DNA of 32,374 bases from a bacterium (GCA_024276125.1 JAJRXT010000092.1:1-32374); one strand, 5' to 3'; shown: positions 14,924-22,886, counted from the stretch's first letter. The notes: generated from the sequence alone by a model not told the origin. Numbers and translations are program-made.

Positions 14924-15622
14924 ATGGATATAAAGCATGAATTAAAAGCTTCTTTTCTTTTTTCCGGTTTAACGGAGAATGAATTAGAAAAAATCGCAAA
15001 GATTGCCTTGGTTCGGCGCTACGATAAAAACCAGACCATTTTCATCGAGGGAAGGGAAGCTGTCGGTTTTTATATAATTGTAAAAGGACAAGTAAAGCTT
15101 TATAAAATATCGTCTGAGGGTAAGGAACAGATTTTAAATATTGTAAGCCCGGGAGAGACTTTTGCTGAGGCGGTAATGTTTTCCGGCGGACGTTATCCAG
15201 CCTTTGCGCAGACCATTATTTCCAGTAAACTAATCTACCTGCCCAAAGACAGCTTTTTGCGATTAATTAAAGATAATCCCACCTTAAGCCTTAATATGCT
15301 GGCTACAATGTCTAAATTATTGAGGAAATTCAATCGCTTGATAGAGGAGCTGTCCTTGCGCAACGTATCTGCCCTGCTGGCTAAATTTTTGGTGGATGAG
15401 GCTGTAAATTCAGGGCGTCAAAATCAGCAGGAAATACAGATAAAGTTAGATGCCAGTAAAACGCACATAGCGGCGAGAATCGGAACCGTAAGCGAAACTT
15501 TATCCAGAACACTAGCTAAATTTAAAAAAGCCGAATTAATAAAGGTTAATGGAAACGAAATTACAATTATTGATTTTAATCGCCTAAAGGAAATAAGTCA
15601 AGGACCTGCCCGCAGATATTAG
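14924..15622 (+). CDS. Crp/Fnr-family transcriptional regulator
   Basis: A 232-residue protein with a cyclic-nucleotide-binding-like sensor domain (about residues 8-120: FLFSGLTENELEKIA, FIEGREAVGFYIIVKGQVKL, SPGETFAEAVMFSGGRYPA), a dimerisation helix (NRLIEELSLRNVSALLAKFL), and a C-terminal winged helix (THIAARIGTVSETLSRTLAK, recognition helix SETLSRTL). The phosphate-binding cassette Arg is not obvious and no Fe-S Cys cluster is present, so it is neither a clear cAMP receptor nor FNR; Dnr/HcpR-type haem or redox sensing is possible. It stands alone, so targets are not indicated by context. Confidence 0.88.
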   Translation: MDIKHELKASFLFSGLTENELEKIAKIALVRRYDKNQTIFIEGREAVGFYIIVKGQVKLYKISSEGKEQILNIVSPGETFAEAVMFSGGRYPAFAQTIISSKLIYLPKDSFLRLIKDNPTLSLNMLATMSKLLRKFNRLIEELSLRNVSALLAKFLVDEAVNSGRQNQQEIQIKLDASKTHIAARIGTVSETLSRTLAKFKKAELIKVNGNEITIIDFNRLKEISQGPARRY

Positions 15623-15641
15623 CTAAGGTATTCGTTTATAG

Positions 15642-15729
15642 CCGTCATTCTGAACGAAACGAAGCGTAGTGAAGAATCTGCTTTGCGTATGCGAGTAGAT
15701 TCTTCAGCCTTCGGCCTTAAGAATGACGG
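15642..15729 (-). repeat. Family-1 palindromic element (B arm left)
   Basis: CCGTCATTCTGAACGAAACG ... GTGAAGAATCTGC ... GTAGATTCTTCAGCC ... TTAAGAATGACGG. Opposite orientation to the 12146 copy (B arm first). It lies between the Crp/Fnr gene and truB. Confidence 0.85.
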
Positions 15730-15828
15730 TTAAGAAAAGTTTTTTCAACGACAATTACCTTCAATCAACAACATTGAGGGACGACCCCCGCTATTGCATA
15801 AATATAATGTCATTTTTGGAGTATATGA

Positions 15829-16773
15829 ATGAAAAACAACTTGTACGGCGCGCTTAATATAAACAAATCACCCGGTTTTACCTCGCATGATGTGGTACAA
15901 AAAGTGCGCAATTTACTTAGAATAAAAAAAGTAGGGCACACCGGTACGCTTGATCCGGCTGCTTCAGGCGTATTACCCCTGTGCTTAGGAAAAGCCACCC
16001 GCATGTCTCAATACTTATTGGAAGCGGATAAGGAATACCATTTAGCTGCTAAATTGGGCGAAACCACCGATACGCAGGACGCCAAGGGCAAACTGCTTGA
16101 AACAAAGGATTATACAAATATCAGCCCGCAGGCTATAAAAGAAGCGCTAAAACAATTTACAGGTGAAATAGAACAAATCCCGCCAATGTATTCGGCGTGC
16201 AAACATAATGGCAGGAGATTATATGAATTGGCGCGAGAGGGTAAGTGGGTTAAGCGCGAGCCGAGGAAGGTAACTATTTATAATCTAACATTGGAATCCA
16301 TTGAGCTGCCGTTTGTGAATCTAATCGCAACCTGTTCCAAGGGCACTTATATGCGCACTTTATGCGCTGATTTGGGCGAGGTTTTGGGATGCGGCGCACA
16401 TTTACACAAGTTGATACGCACCAGATGCTGACAATTTAAGCTTAGCGAGGCGATCTCAATTGATGAGCTAATCGTCTTAAATAAAGAAGGACGGCTGTCC
16501 GAAAAATTATACACACTGGATCAAATGCTGTCTCACCTGCCGGCTGTTATTGTAGACAGGGAATCAGTCCGGCGTATATCTTTGGGGGCTGCGGTTAAAG
16601 TAGGCGGTATATTAAGCAAAACGCCGGCAGCTATTGCAAGTAAAAGCAAGATTCGCTTATATGATACAGATAACCGGCTGCTGGCAATTGGAGAGGCCTG
16701 CCTGGATTTTAATGATACGGACTCTAATGAACCATTCCGAATAGCTTTTAAACCGCAAAGGGTACTGGTTTAG
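15829..16773 (+). pseudogene. truB: tRNA pseudouridine55 synthase TruB, interrupted by an in-frame TGA
   Basis: TruB makes pseudouridine 55 in the T-loop of tRNAs. The first 200 codons hold the whole catalytic core: NINKSPGFTSHDVVQKVR, GHTGTLDPAASGVLP with catalytic Asp42, QIPPMYSACKHNGRRLYELA and CSKGTYMRTLCADLGE. At codon 201 (16429-16431) RTRC is followed by TGA and then, in the same frame, QFKLSEAISIDEL, continuing through a normal TruB C-terminal domain to TAG 16773. The family usually has RTRSGxF here, so GGA to TGA is the simplest change. The 200-residue product lacks the end of the core and the RNA-binding tail. The stop could be a true mutation, a consensus error or read through; the 3' part shows no further decay. 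Confidence 0.85.
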
Positions 16774-16784
16774 TTAAACGTAGT

Positions 16785-16804
16785 AGCGGGTTTTTAAACC
16801 CGCT
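16785..16804 (+). terminator. Hairpin after truB
   Basis: AGCGGGTTT / AAACCCGCT (9-bp stem, TT loop) begins 11 bases after the truB stop, followed by CTTGTGTTGTTTG. It resembles the palindrome at 32277-32305 (GGGCGGGTTT / AAACCCGCCC) and may belong to the same short repeat type. Confidence 0.55.
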
Positions 16805-16821
16805 CTTGTGTTGTTTGTGTT

Positions 16822-16905
16822 TGTCATTCTGAATGAAACGAAGTGGAGTGAAGAATCTGCCCTCGTAGGCTGAGAGATTCTTCGGCCTCCGGCCTCAGAA
16901 TGACA
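16822..16905 (-). repeat. Family-1 palindromic element (B arm left)
   Basis: TGTCATTCTGAATGAAACG ... GGAGTGAAGAATCTGC ... GAGATTCTTCGGCC ... CTCAGAATGACA. Its right end lies 42 bases before the cysS ATG, so it is probably inside the cysS leader or promoter region. Confidence 0.88.
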
Positions 16906-16947
16906 ATAAAACAATTAAGTTTTATTAGATATACAAGGAATTTTTTT

Positions 16948-18459
16948 ATGTCTTTGAAAGTATATAATACGCTGACTGGAAAAAAAGAGGAATTTATACC
17001 GCTTAATAAAGACGGTAAAAAGGTTAATATGTATGTGTGCGGGGTTACTGTATATGATGATTGTCATATAGGGCATGCCCGCGGCGCTCTTACCTTTGAT
17101 ATTATACGAAACTATTTGAAATATAAGGGATATGATGTAAAGTATGTACGCAATATTACAGATATTGACGATAAGATTATAGAGCGCTCAAATGAATTAA
17201 ATATCCCTTGGTATGATTTGGTGGGAAAATATATAGTAGAATACTATAAGGATATGGCAGCGCTTGGCATAAAAAAAGCGGATATGGAACCCAAAGCTAC
17301 TGAGCATATAAAAAAGGATATAGTCGGTTTGGTCAGCCAGTTGATTGATAAGGGGTATGCCTATGAGGTAGACGGCGACGTATATTTTGAGGTGCGCAAA
17401 TTTGAAGGCTACGGTAAGCTTTCCGGACGCAGGCCGGATGATATGTTGTCCGGCGCGCGCATTGCAGTGGATGAGCGCAAGCGCGACCCGCTGGATTTTG
17501 CGCTATGGAAATCCTCAAAACCGGGGGAACCCTCGTGGGACAGCCCGTGGGGTAAGGGACGCCCTGGCTGGCATATTGAATGCTCGGCTATGAGTATGTC
17601 TTATTTGGGGGAGAGTTTTGATATTCACGGCGGTGGTAAGGATTTGATATTCCCGCATCATGAAAATGAAATAGCCCAATCTGAAGCGGCCACCGGCAAG
17701 CCCTTTGTTAAATACTGGCTGCATAATGGCTTTGTGCAGGTGGATAAGGAAAAAATGAGTAAGTCTTTGGGTAATTTTTTTACCATTAAAGATATACTTA
17801 AAAAATATCCGGCAGAGGTAGTGCGCTTTTTTTTGCTGTCTACGCATTATCGTAATCCGATAGATTTTTCGGATGCCAGGTTGGAGGAAGCCAGAAAAAA
17901 TTTGGAAGGTTTCTGTATACTTATGAATACCCTTAAACGCCAATTAGAATCAGTTTCAATAACTCCGCTTTCTGAAGTAGAGTATACGATTAAAAATCTT
18001 CGCGGGGAAAAATCGGATGATGAATCAGATTGGCATACCCCTGATTTTAGCAATGAAAAGAATTTCCTTAAGCAAATAGAGGGTTGCAGGAAAAATTTTG
18101 AAGTTGCTATGGATGATGATTTTAATACTGCTGAAGCCATAGGGTATCTAAATAAACTGCGTACTCAGATAAATAGGTTTAATGTATCGAAAACTAATCC
18201 ATTGGTTGATAAGAATACATTATTAAAGGAAGCTATCGACATACTGAAGAAATTAGGTAAAATCTTGGGGTTATTTGAAGAAAAAAAAGCGGTATTGCCA
18301 ATTCCAGAAGAAGAAATAAATTCACTGCTTGATAAGCGGAACAAAGCGAGAGAAAATAAAGATTGGGTTACCGCCGATGCGGTTAGAAAAAAATTAGACA
18401 CATTAGGTATTATACTAGAAGACCGCGCGGGGGGAACCATTTGGCGGGTTAAAAGTTAA
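16948..18459 (+). CDS. cysS: Cysteinyl-tRNA synthetase
   Basis: A 503-residue class I aminoacyl-tRNA synthetase charging tRNA-Cys. Sequence evidence: MYVCGVTVYDDCHIGHARG with zinc ligand Cys31 and HIGH at 40-43, KYVRNITDIDDKI, PGWHIECSAMSM with the second Cys and His of the zinc site, DIHGGGKDLIFPHHENE, the KMSKS signature at 269-273 followed by LGNFF, and the DALR-type helical domain (about 330-500). Length and motifs are complete. The start is ATG 16948, 8 bases after AAGGA; the frame is open 48 bases further up, but that part lies in the family-1 repeat. It is the only cysS seen, hence likely essential. Confidence 0.97.
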   Translation: MSLKVYNTLTGKKEEFIPLNKDGKKVNMYVCGVTVYDDCHIGHARGALTFDIIRNYLKYKGYDVKYVRNITDIDDKIIERSNELNIPWYDLVGKYIVEYYKDMAALGIKKADMEPKATEHIKKDIVGLVSQLIDKGYAYEVDGDVYFEVRKFEGYGKLSGRRPDDMLSGARIAVDERKRDPLDFALWKSSKPGEPSWDSPWGKGRPGWHIECSAMSMSYLGESFDIHGGGKDLIFPHHENEIAQSEAATGKPFVKYWLHNGFVQVDKEKMSKSLGNFFTIKDILKKYPAEVVRFFLLSTHYRNPIDFSDARLEEARKNLEGFCILMNTLKRQLESVSITPLSEVEYTIKNLRGEKSDDESDWHTPDFSNEKNFLKQIEGCRKNFEVAMDDDFNTAEAIGYLNKLRTQINRFNVSKTNPLVDKNTLLKEAIDILKKLGKILGLFEEKKAVLPIPEEEINSLLDKRNKARENKDWVTADAVRKKLDTLGIILEDRAGGTIWRVKS

Positions 18460-18469
18460 CAAATTAGTA

Positions 18470-18664
18470 GTAGGGTGGAACAAGCTCGTATTGGAAATTA
18501 GACTAAAAAAAGATGTTAAGCCTACATTTTTTCATAGTTGCGGTTCCACCATACTATCTTATAACCAATTGCAATTGCGGTGGATTCGGGGTAATCCTTG
18601 TGTAATTTACTATCCTTAATTTATTAAGGAGGTCTGTTATATAAAGCCCCTTAATCCACCCTAC
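18470..18664 (-). repeat. ~195-bp palindromic element, family 2, copy 3 (inverted)
   Basis: GTAGGGTGGAACAAGC at the left corresponds to the complement of the right end of copy 1, and CCTTAATCCACCCTAC at the right to the left end. The region GCGGTGGATTCGGGGTAATC (18577-18596) matches the central stem. Here the loop differs (it contains CAATTGCAATTG) and lacks a clear copy of the shared 14-nt motif. Confidence 0.83.
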
Positions 18665-18678
18665 GGCAATGTTTTTGT

Positions 18679-18754
18679 TTATGTTTCGGGATGTCTCATC
18701 CCGAAACCAATGCTCACAGCTAGGTGTTTCGGGGTGAGACGCCCCGAAACATAA
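18679..18754 (+). repeat. Double-hairpin palindrome, family 3, copy 1
   Basis: Two stem-loops, GTTTCGGGA-tgtctca-TCCCGAAAC and GTTTCGGGG-tgagac-GCCCCGAAAC, joined by CAATGCTCACAGCTAGGT. The whole is also one long palindrome. Together with copy 2 (19411-19488) it flanks the HIT gene, and its end lies 28 bases before the HIT ATG. The 323-base gap 18460-18782 holds only this and the family-2 element. Confidence 0.85.
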
Positions 18755-18782
18755 GCGATAGCTTATAACAAGGAGAGGCGAT

Positions 18783-19373
18783 ATGAGCTGTATATTCTGT
18801 AAAATAATAAACGGGGGAATCCCCTCCCATAAAATATATGAGGATGAGGATACTATTGCTTTTTTGGACGCTTATCCGGCAGGCGCCGGACATACTCTTA
18901 TTTTACCGAAAGCGCACTATGCTGATGTAATGAATACGCCTGATGCTATCTTTAATAAAACCATGAGTACCGCTAAAAAATTGGCGCCGGTAATTACTAA
19001 GGCTATGGATGCGGATGGTTTTAATTTATTTTTAAATAATGGCAGGGCGGCAGGGCAGGTAGTCGATCATGTGCATCTTCATATACTGCCGCGAAATACG
19101 CAGGATAATCTGAAAATAGGCCTGCCGCAAAAACCTTATGGCCAAGGCGAGGCGGAAAAAATTAAGCAGTCCATAATAAATTGCCTGCGGGAAAATCACC
19201 TGGATAGGGAAAAAATAAAAGAACAAATAAAACAAAATGCGCCCCAAGGCAAAATCTCCTGTGCTAAAGCCTTTGAGCTGGCCCAATTGTACGGTATATC
19301 TCACGCCCGTATGGGGGAATCATTAAATCAATTGAAAATAAAAATAGTAAAATGCCAATTAGGCTGTTTTTAA
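18783..19373 (+). CDS. HIT-family nucleotide hydrolase with C-terminal CQLGCF domain
   Basis: Residues 1-110 are a HIT domain: CIFCKIINGGIPSHKIYEDE with C3/C6, DAYPAGAGHTLILPK and the histidine triad HVHLHILPR (H96, H98, H100). HIT proteins hydrolyse phosphoramidates or dinucleoside polyphosphates (HinT/Fhit types). Beyond about residue 115 there is an 80-residue helical extension ending KIVKCQLGCF, which is not part of HIT. The pattern KISCAKAFELAQLYGISHAR followed by MGESLNQLKIKIVKCQLGCF resembles a small winged-helix-like module I recall as a stand-alone gene in other bacteria (recalled, not checked). A strong AAGGAGAGG ribosome-binding site precedes the ATG. The extension may bind metal or nucleic acid through its Cys residues; this is inference. 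Confidence 0.87.
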   Translation: MSCIFCKIINGGIPSHKIYEDEDTIAFLDAYPAGAGHTLILPKAHYADVMNTPDAIFNKTMSTAKKLAPVITKAMDADGFNLFLNNGRAAGQVVDHVHLHILPRNTQDNLKIGLPQKPYGQGEAEKIKQSIINCLRENHLDREKIKEQIKQNAPQGKISCAKAFELAQLYGISHARMGESLNQLKIKIVKCQLGCF

Positions 19374-19410
19374 TAATGGTACTCGGGCTCGTCCCTGAGT
19401 CCCAGTTATG

Positions 19411-19488
19411 TTTATGTTTCGGGATGTCTTCTCCCGAAACTAATGCTCGCCGCTAGGTGTTTCGGGGTGAAATGTCCCGAAACATAAA
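19411..19488 (+). repeat. Double-hairpin palindrome, family 3, copy 2
   Basis: Same layout as copy 1: TTTATGTTTCGGGATGTC at the left, CCCGAAACATAAA at the right, centre AATGCTCGCCGCTA at 19442-19455. It ends 25 bases before the DUF6485 ATG, at a position equivalent to copy 1 before the HIT gene. Confidence 0.85.
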
Positions 19489-19512
19489 TTTAAAAAAAAC
19501 GGAGTTTTGATA

Positions 19513-19710
19513 ATGGGATGTGACAATAAAGGTAACACCGACTCTTGTACCTGTACATATGAACCCTGTGAGCGTAAGGGGAATTGCTGTCAATGTATAG
19601 CATATCATAAGAGCTTAGGTCAATTACCCGGCTGCTTATTTTCACCTGAGGCTGAAAAAACCTATGATCGCTCTATTGCCAAATTTATTTCCTGCATGCA
19701 GGGTAAATAA
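19513..19710 (+). CDS. DUF6485 family Cys-rich cytosolic protein
   Basis: A 65-residue protein with nine Cys (3, 12, 14, 19, 25, 26, 28, 41, 61) arranged CTCTYEPCERKGNCCQCIAY then LPGCLF and SPEAEKTYDRSIAKFISC. This is the pattern of a small family now called DUF6485, found in anaerobes. The Cys spacing suggests zinc or Fe-S binding, but the function is unknown. The ATG at 19513 follows GGAG (19501-19504) by 8 bases; the frame also opens at TTG 19507, which is less likely. It is preceded by a family-3 palindrome, so it may have its own transcript. Confidence 0.83.
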   Translation: MGCDNKGNTDSCTCTYEPCERKGNCCQCIAYHKSLGQLPGCLFSPEAEKTYDRSIAKFISCMQGK

Positions 19711-19884
19711 GCAGATAGAGTATATTCGCATCTTATGGCAGTAAGACCATTGTTTGTTCTATCAATATGGCAGCTACACCATATAAATTACCGGATTAAA
19801 AGTTATAAAGTAATGAATGCTTACTAATTTTATTGCCTGAAAAAACAGAACTATTTAGCATGTAGCTGTTATGCTAGAGATAGC

Positions 19885-19914
19885 TTGAGATATAGGCATA
19901 ATACTTGCTATAAA
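19885..19914 (+). promoter_or_regulatory. Probable promoter of the cytochrome lipoprotein gene
   Basis: TTGAGA (19885-19890), 18 bases, TATAAA (19909-19914), about 50 bases upstream of the ATG. Plausible position and sequence; untested. Confidence 0.4.
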
Positions 19915-19967
19915 TTAAAGATAGTGCAAAAAGTAAGGATAATCATAAAATAAAGCGAGGGAATCTT

Positions 19968-20249
19968 ATGATATACTACAAACTATCTTTAATCGTAGTT
20001 TCGATGTTCATGATGGTGTTTTTTCTTGGTTGCGATGCTAAAAAAGAAGCCGAAAAAATATATATAAAACAATTGGTAGCCCAAAAATGCTCTATCTGCC
20101 ACTTCTCTGAAAGGATTTATAAAGAACCCCGCAGCCCCAGAGAATGGACTGCTATTGTGGATCGCATGCAAAAAATAAATCCGACTCTATTAAAGAAAAC
20201 AGACAGCTTGCTTATCCTGGAATATCTTAAGCAGAATGTAAGCAAGTAA
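19968..20249 (+). CDS. Small c-type cytochrome lipoprotein
   Basis: A 93-residue protein. Residues 1-22 are a lipoprotein signal (MIYYKLSLIVVSMFMMVFFL then G-C22). The mature part has one haem-binding motif CSICH (41-45), then SPREWTAIVDRMQKINP with Met67 as candidate distal ligand, and a final helix DSLLILEYLKQNVS. This matches the very small single-haem proteins that share the pattern CxxCH...EWxxIVxRM...IxxYL. Likely a periplasmic electron carrier anchored to a membrane. It requires cytochrome c maturation genes, not seen here. Strong GCGAGGGAAT leader before ATG. Confidence 0.82.
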   Translation: MIYYKLSLIVVSMFMMVFFLGCDAKKEAEKIYIKQLVAQKCSICHFSERIYKEPRSPREWTAIVDRMQKINPTLLKKTDSLLILEYLKQNVSK

Positions 20250-20446
20250 TATCTTTGTCTGCAGATTTGTTGGTAAATAAAGATTTTTTGTTTGACAAAG
20301 TAGGCGCAGAATTATTATTTTCTAATAAGTTAAGATAATTGTTCTTATCTAAGGTTAGAGGCTTTTGCAAAACCACCTCTTACTACCGAATGTTTTTAGC
20401 GGAAATCTGACATTTTGCAGCATTCTTACAGGTGATATATTAAATT

Positions 20447-21514
20447 ATGCTTATAGAACACAACAAATCAATTTTTTTAGGGGAAGTCTTAGAAAAAAAA
20501 ACTTGTGAAACATCAGCGCCCGCCAGAATAGACTGCGGCGGTACATTGGATATAAAAGCAATTGCCCTCACCTTGCAGCAATTTACTCCCTCAACGGTTA
20601 ATTTCGCAGTTGATATGCGTACTTACATTAGCCTTAGGGCATATAAACTAAATATGGTAAAGGTAACAAGCTGTGGTTTTGCTAAAGAGGAATATCAATT
20701 TGGGCAAGCGCCTTTTGACACTCCGCTGGGATATTTTTTTGCCATATTAAGTTTTTTTAATGTTCATGGGGTAGAAGTTGTTATATCATCTACTTCGCCC
20801 TTAAAAAGCGCTCTGGGAGGCTCCAGCGCAGCAGGTATAGCCCTTATTTATGCTTTGTCAAAGACTTTGGATGGAATTGGAGAGCAAAAATTAAGCAAAA
20901 AACAGATGGTACACTTAGCCTATTACTTAGAGGATAGCGTGGGCGTAAGTTTTTGCGGTATGCAGGATCACTTAGCTGCATGTTACGGCGGCGTTAATCA
21001 GTGGATATGGAAATATTCTTTGCCGAACGAGCCTTTTAATCGAGTTAAATTACTCGATAATGCGGGATGTAATGAACTGTCGCCGCATCTGCTGATTGCC
21101 TATAGCGGCGAGGTGCATAATTCCGTTGAAATCAATTTGAAATGGACTGCCAATTTTCACAGCGCAAAAAATAGAGATAAATGGGTGGAATTAATCCAGC
21201 ATGTTGATGAATTTGCGGATTCCATAAAGCATAAGAATTGGGGTAAAGCGATAAGCGCACTAAGAAAAGAGATGAGAATCAGGATGCAAATAACTCCCGA
21301 GTGTATGATTCCATTAACCAAAAAACTGCTTCATACTGCAAATCAGGCAGGGTGTGCAGCCAGATTTGCCGGCGCCGGCGGCGGCGGGTGCTTTTGGGCG
21401 CTGGGCGAGTTAAAAGATATCGAAAAATTAACAGGGATTTGGGAATGTATCTTGCCAAAAAACAACGGCGCAAGACTTTTAAATAATAAAATAGCGGAGC
21501 AAGGAGTAATTTAA
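20447..21514 (+). CDS. GHMP-family sugar kinase (galactokinase/heptose-kinase type)
   Basis: A 355-residue GHMP kinase. Motif 1 SAPARIDCGGTLDI at about 23-36, motif 2 (ATP loop) SPLKSALGGSSAAGIA at about 115-131, and motif 3 FAGAGGGGCFWALG near 306-319 are all present. GMQDHLAACYGGVNQW is the usual region following the catalytic helix. The family includes galactokinase, mevalonate kinase and D-glycero-D-manno-heptose-7-phosphate kinase (HddA). The short PARIDCGGTLD start, without a galactokinase signature, favours a sugar-phosphate kinase, possibly serving LPS sugar synthesis; the substrate remains open. A TTGACA (20292-20297) lies upstream, with only a weak -10. Confidence 0.85.
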   Translation: MLIEHNKSIFLGEVLEKKTCETSAPARIDCGGTLDIKAIALTLQQFTPSTVNFAVDMRTYISLRAYKLNMVKVTSCGFAKEEYQFGQAPFDTPLGYFFAILSFFNVHGVEVVISSTSPLKSALGGSSAAGIALIYALSKTLDGIGEQKLSKKQMVHLAYYLEDSVGVSFCGMQDHLAACYGGVNQWIWKYSLPNEPFNRVKLLDNAGCNELSPHLLIAYSGEVHNSVEINLKWTANFHSAKNRDKWVELIQHVDEFADSIKHKNWGKAISALRKEMRIRMQITPECMIPLTKKLLHTANQAGCAARFAGAGGGGCFWALGELKDIEKLTGIWECILPKNNGARLLNNKIAEQGVI

Positions 21515-21564
21515 AATGGCTATTGAGTTCTCTTGTGAAACCAAAGCTGTTTAATTTTATTAGC

Positions 21565-21682
21565 TGTCATTCTGAATGAAACAAAGTGGAGTGAAGAATC
21601 TGCCTACGTATGCGAGCAGATTCTCCGGCCTCAGAATTACAGAATGTAATTATTTTCGGAGTTAACTAAAGTAGCCATTTAA
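21565..21682 (-). repeat. Family-1 element (B arm left) with extended right flank
   Basis: TGTCATTCTGAATGAAAC ... GAGTGAAGAATCTGCC, then a partly decayed A arm (GCAGATTCTCCGGCCTCAGA). The following 43 bases (CAGAATGTAATTATTTTCG ... TTAACTAAAGTAGCCATTTAA, 21640-21682) recur almost exactly, inverted, at 31152-31195 next to another family-1 copy. Confidence 0.8.
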
Positions 21683-21730
21683 TTTAATAACTCACCTTAA
21701 AATGACGGTTAATATGGAGCAATAAATTTT

Positions 21731-22000
21731 ATGATAAAAATTGAGTTAATTTCTCAATTAGCTAAAGAATTAGAGCTGCCCCGAAAAGAAGCGGCCTTAA
21801 TTATAAATACAGTGTTTGATGGTATTTCTCAAAGTTTAGCCAAGGGTGAAAAAGTAGAAATAAGGGGATTCGGCAGTTTTAGGATTAAACAAACCAAGCC
21901 TCGTATGGGACGCAACCCTAAAACAGGTGAAAAGATTGATATCCCTGCCAAAATAATTCCATATTTTAAGGTTGGCAAGGATTTAAAATCCATCAGATAA
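21731..22000 (+). CDS. HU/IHF-family DNA-binding protein
   Basis: An 89-residue histone-like protein with the complete fold: helical N-terminus MIKIELISQLAKELELPRKE, KGEKVEIRGFGSFRI, and the DNA-binding arm KPRMGRNPKTGEKIDIPAKI with the tip Pro (RNPKTGE), then PYFKVGKDLK. HU/IHF proteins bend and compact DNA as dimers. The RGFGSF plus RNPKTGE combination does not separate HU from IHF subunits safely. GGAGC lies 13 bases before ATG. It is monocistronic in context. Confidence 0.93.
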   Translation: MIKIELISQLAKELELPRKEAALIINTVFDGISQSLAKGEKVEIRGFGSFRIKQTKPRMGRNPKTGEKIDIPAKIIPYFKVGKDLKSIR

Positions 22001-22461
22001 TTCAAATGAGCCTCTTTACCCAACTACCTGTCATTCTTCAGCTTTCAGCCGAAGAATTTGCCAGCATATGCAGGTAGACTTTGCGCTTTGAGGCTGTATC
22101 ATAATTAGAAAACTTGCTTTTTTCCTGTTATCCCCGTGAAAACTAGAATCCATAAGTTACTTTAAAAGACTGGGTTCCTGTCTTTGCAGGAATGACAGAT
22201 TGAGGACAATTTTCAGCTTATAAGCAATTAAGGCACAGTCTTTTCGTTCAGGATAAAACCTCCTGAAACATAAACATGATAGTAATCTTAAGTCAATAGC
22301 ATTGGCAATGACCCAAGGGTGGCAGGTATAGAAAACTTACACAAAAAGTGTATGAACATGCCTATAGCCTAAAAAGATAAATTTTTCTTGCGTAAAGTAA
22401 AATATTAATCTAATATATGTATTGGGTTCAAGTAAATACCAAAATATAGAATTAAGGAGCA
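22001..22461. other. Gene-free stretch holding degenerate repeats
   Basis: About 460 bases without a gene. It contains a broken family-1 copy (22029-22082, TGTCATTCTTCAGC ... AGCCGAAGAATTTGCC), a decayed palindrome of another type (about 22127-22199, GTTATCCCCGTG ... TTGCAGGAATGACAG), a fragment CCTCCTGAAACATAAACATG similar to a family-3 end (22259-22278), and a copy of the AAGTCAATAGCATTGG motif (22291-22306). I see no promoter strong enough to name. Confidence 0.6.
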
Positions 22462-22467
22462 ATGCTA

Positions 22468-22773
22468 TTGTCTAAGGAAAAGGAAAATAAAAAATTACCC
22501 CAGGTCGCCATTGAAATAAATAAGGATATTGAAGCGGGGGTTTATGTAAATCAGGCATTTATTATTCATTCCAGAAAAGAATTTATTATTGATTTAGGCT
22601 TAGGTCTGCCTACCGGTAAGATAAGGATTCAGTCCAGGGTGATTACCAACCCGCAAGACGCCAAAGCAATTTTTCTGGCCTTAAAAGAAAATATAGAAAG
22701 ATACGAATTGCAATACGGCGACATCCCCCTTCCCAAAACTCAACCAAAACCTAAAAGTGAACGCGTACATTAA
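22468..22773 (+). CDS. DUF3467 family protein
   Basis: A protein of about 101 residues matching DUF3467: AGVYVNQAFIIHSRKEFIID, RIQSRVITNPQDAKAIFLAL and KENIERYELQYGDI. The family is small, widespread and of unknown function. Start choice: AAGGAG (22454-22459) is only 2 bases from ATG 22462 but 8 bases from TTG 22468 in the same frame, so TTG may be the real start; the difference is two residues. A Pro/Lys-rich tail (PKTQPKPKSER) ends the protein. Confidence 0.82.
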   Translation: MSKEKENKKLPQVAIEINKDIEAGVYVNQAFIIHSRKEFIIDLGLGLPTGKIRIQSRVITNPQDAKAIFLALKENIERYELQYGDIPLPKTQPKPKSERVH

Positions 22774-22820
22774 AATCGGCTGCCGATAGAATTTTCTCTC
22801 CCCTTGGAAGGATATGTTAT

Positions 22821-22855
22821 AATTAAGGAACTTATTCCGTGACAGTTCCTTAATT
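22821..22855. terminator. Hairpin downstream of DUF3467
   Basis: Perfect 11-bp stem AATTAAGGAAC / GTTCCTTAATT with a 13-base loop, 48 bases after the stop. No T-run follows on the plus strand, so its role as terminator is uncertain. Confidence 0.4.
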
Positions 22856-22886
22856 AAGCATAATTGCATAAATATCTATAACTTGT

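Noticed and set aside
14760-14999. 79-codon minus-strand frame upstream of the Crp/Fnr gene
   Set aside because: It overlaps repeat DNA and the 5' end of the Crp/Fnr gene, with no recognisable domain; judged a chance frame.
3932-16431. Alternative genetic code (UGA as Gly or Trp) to explain in-frame stops
   Set aside because: Two of the four stops are TAA, and TGA ends kdsC, holB, GT9 and mobB at the positions expected for their families.
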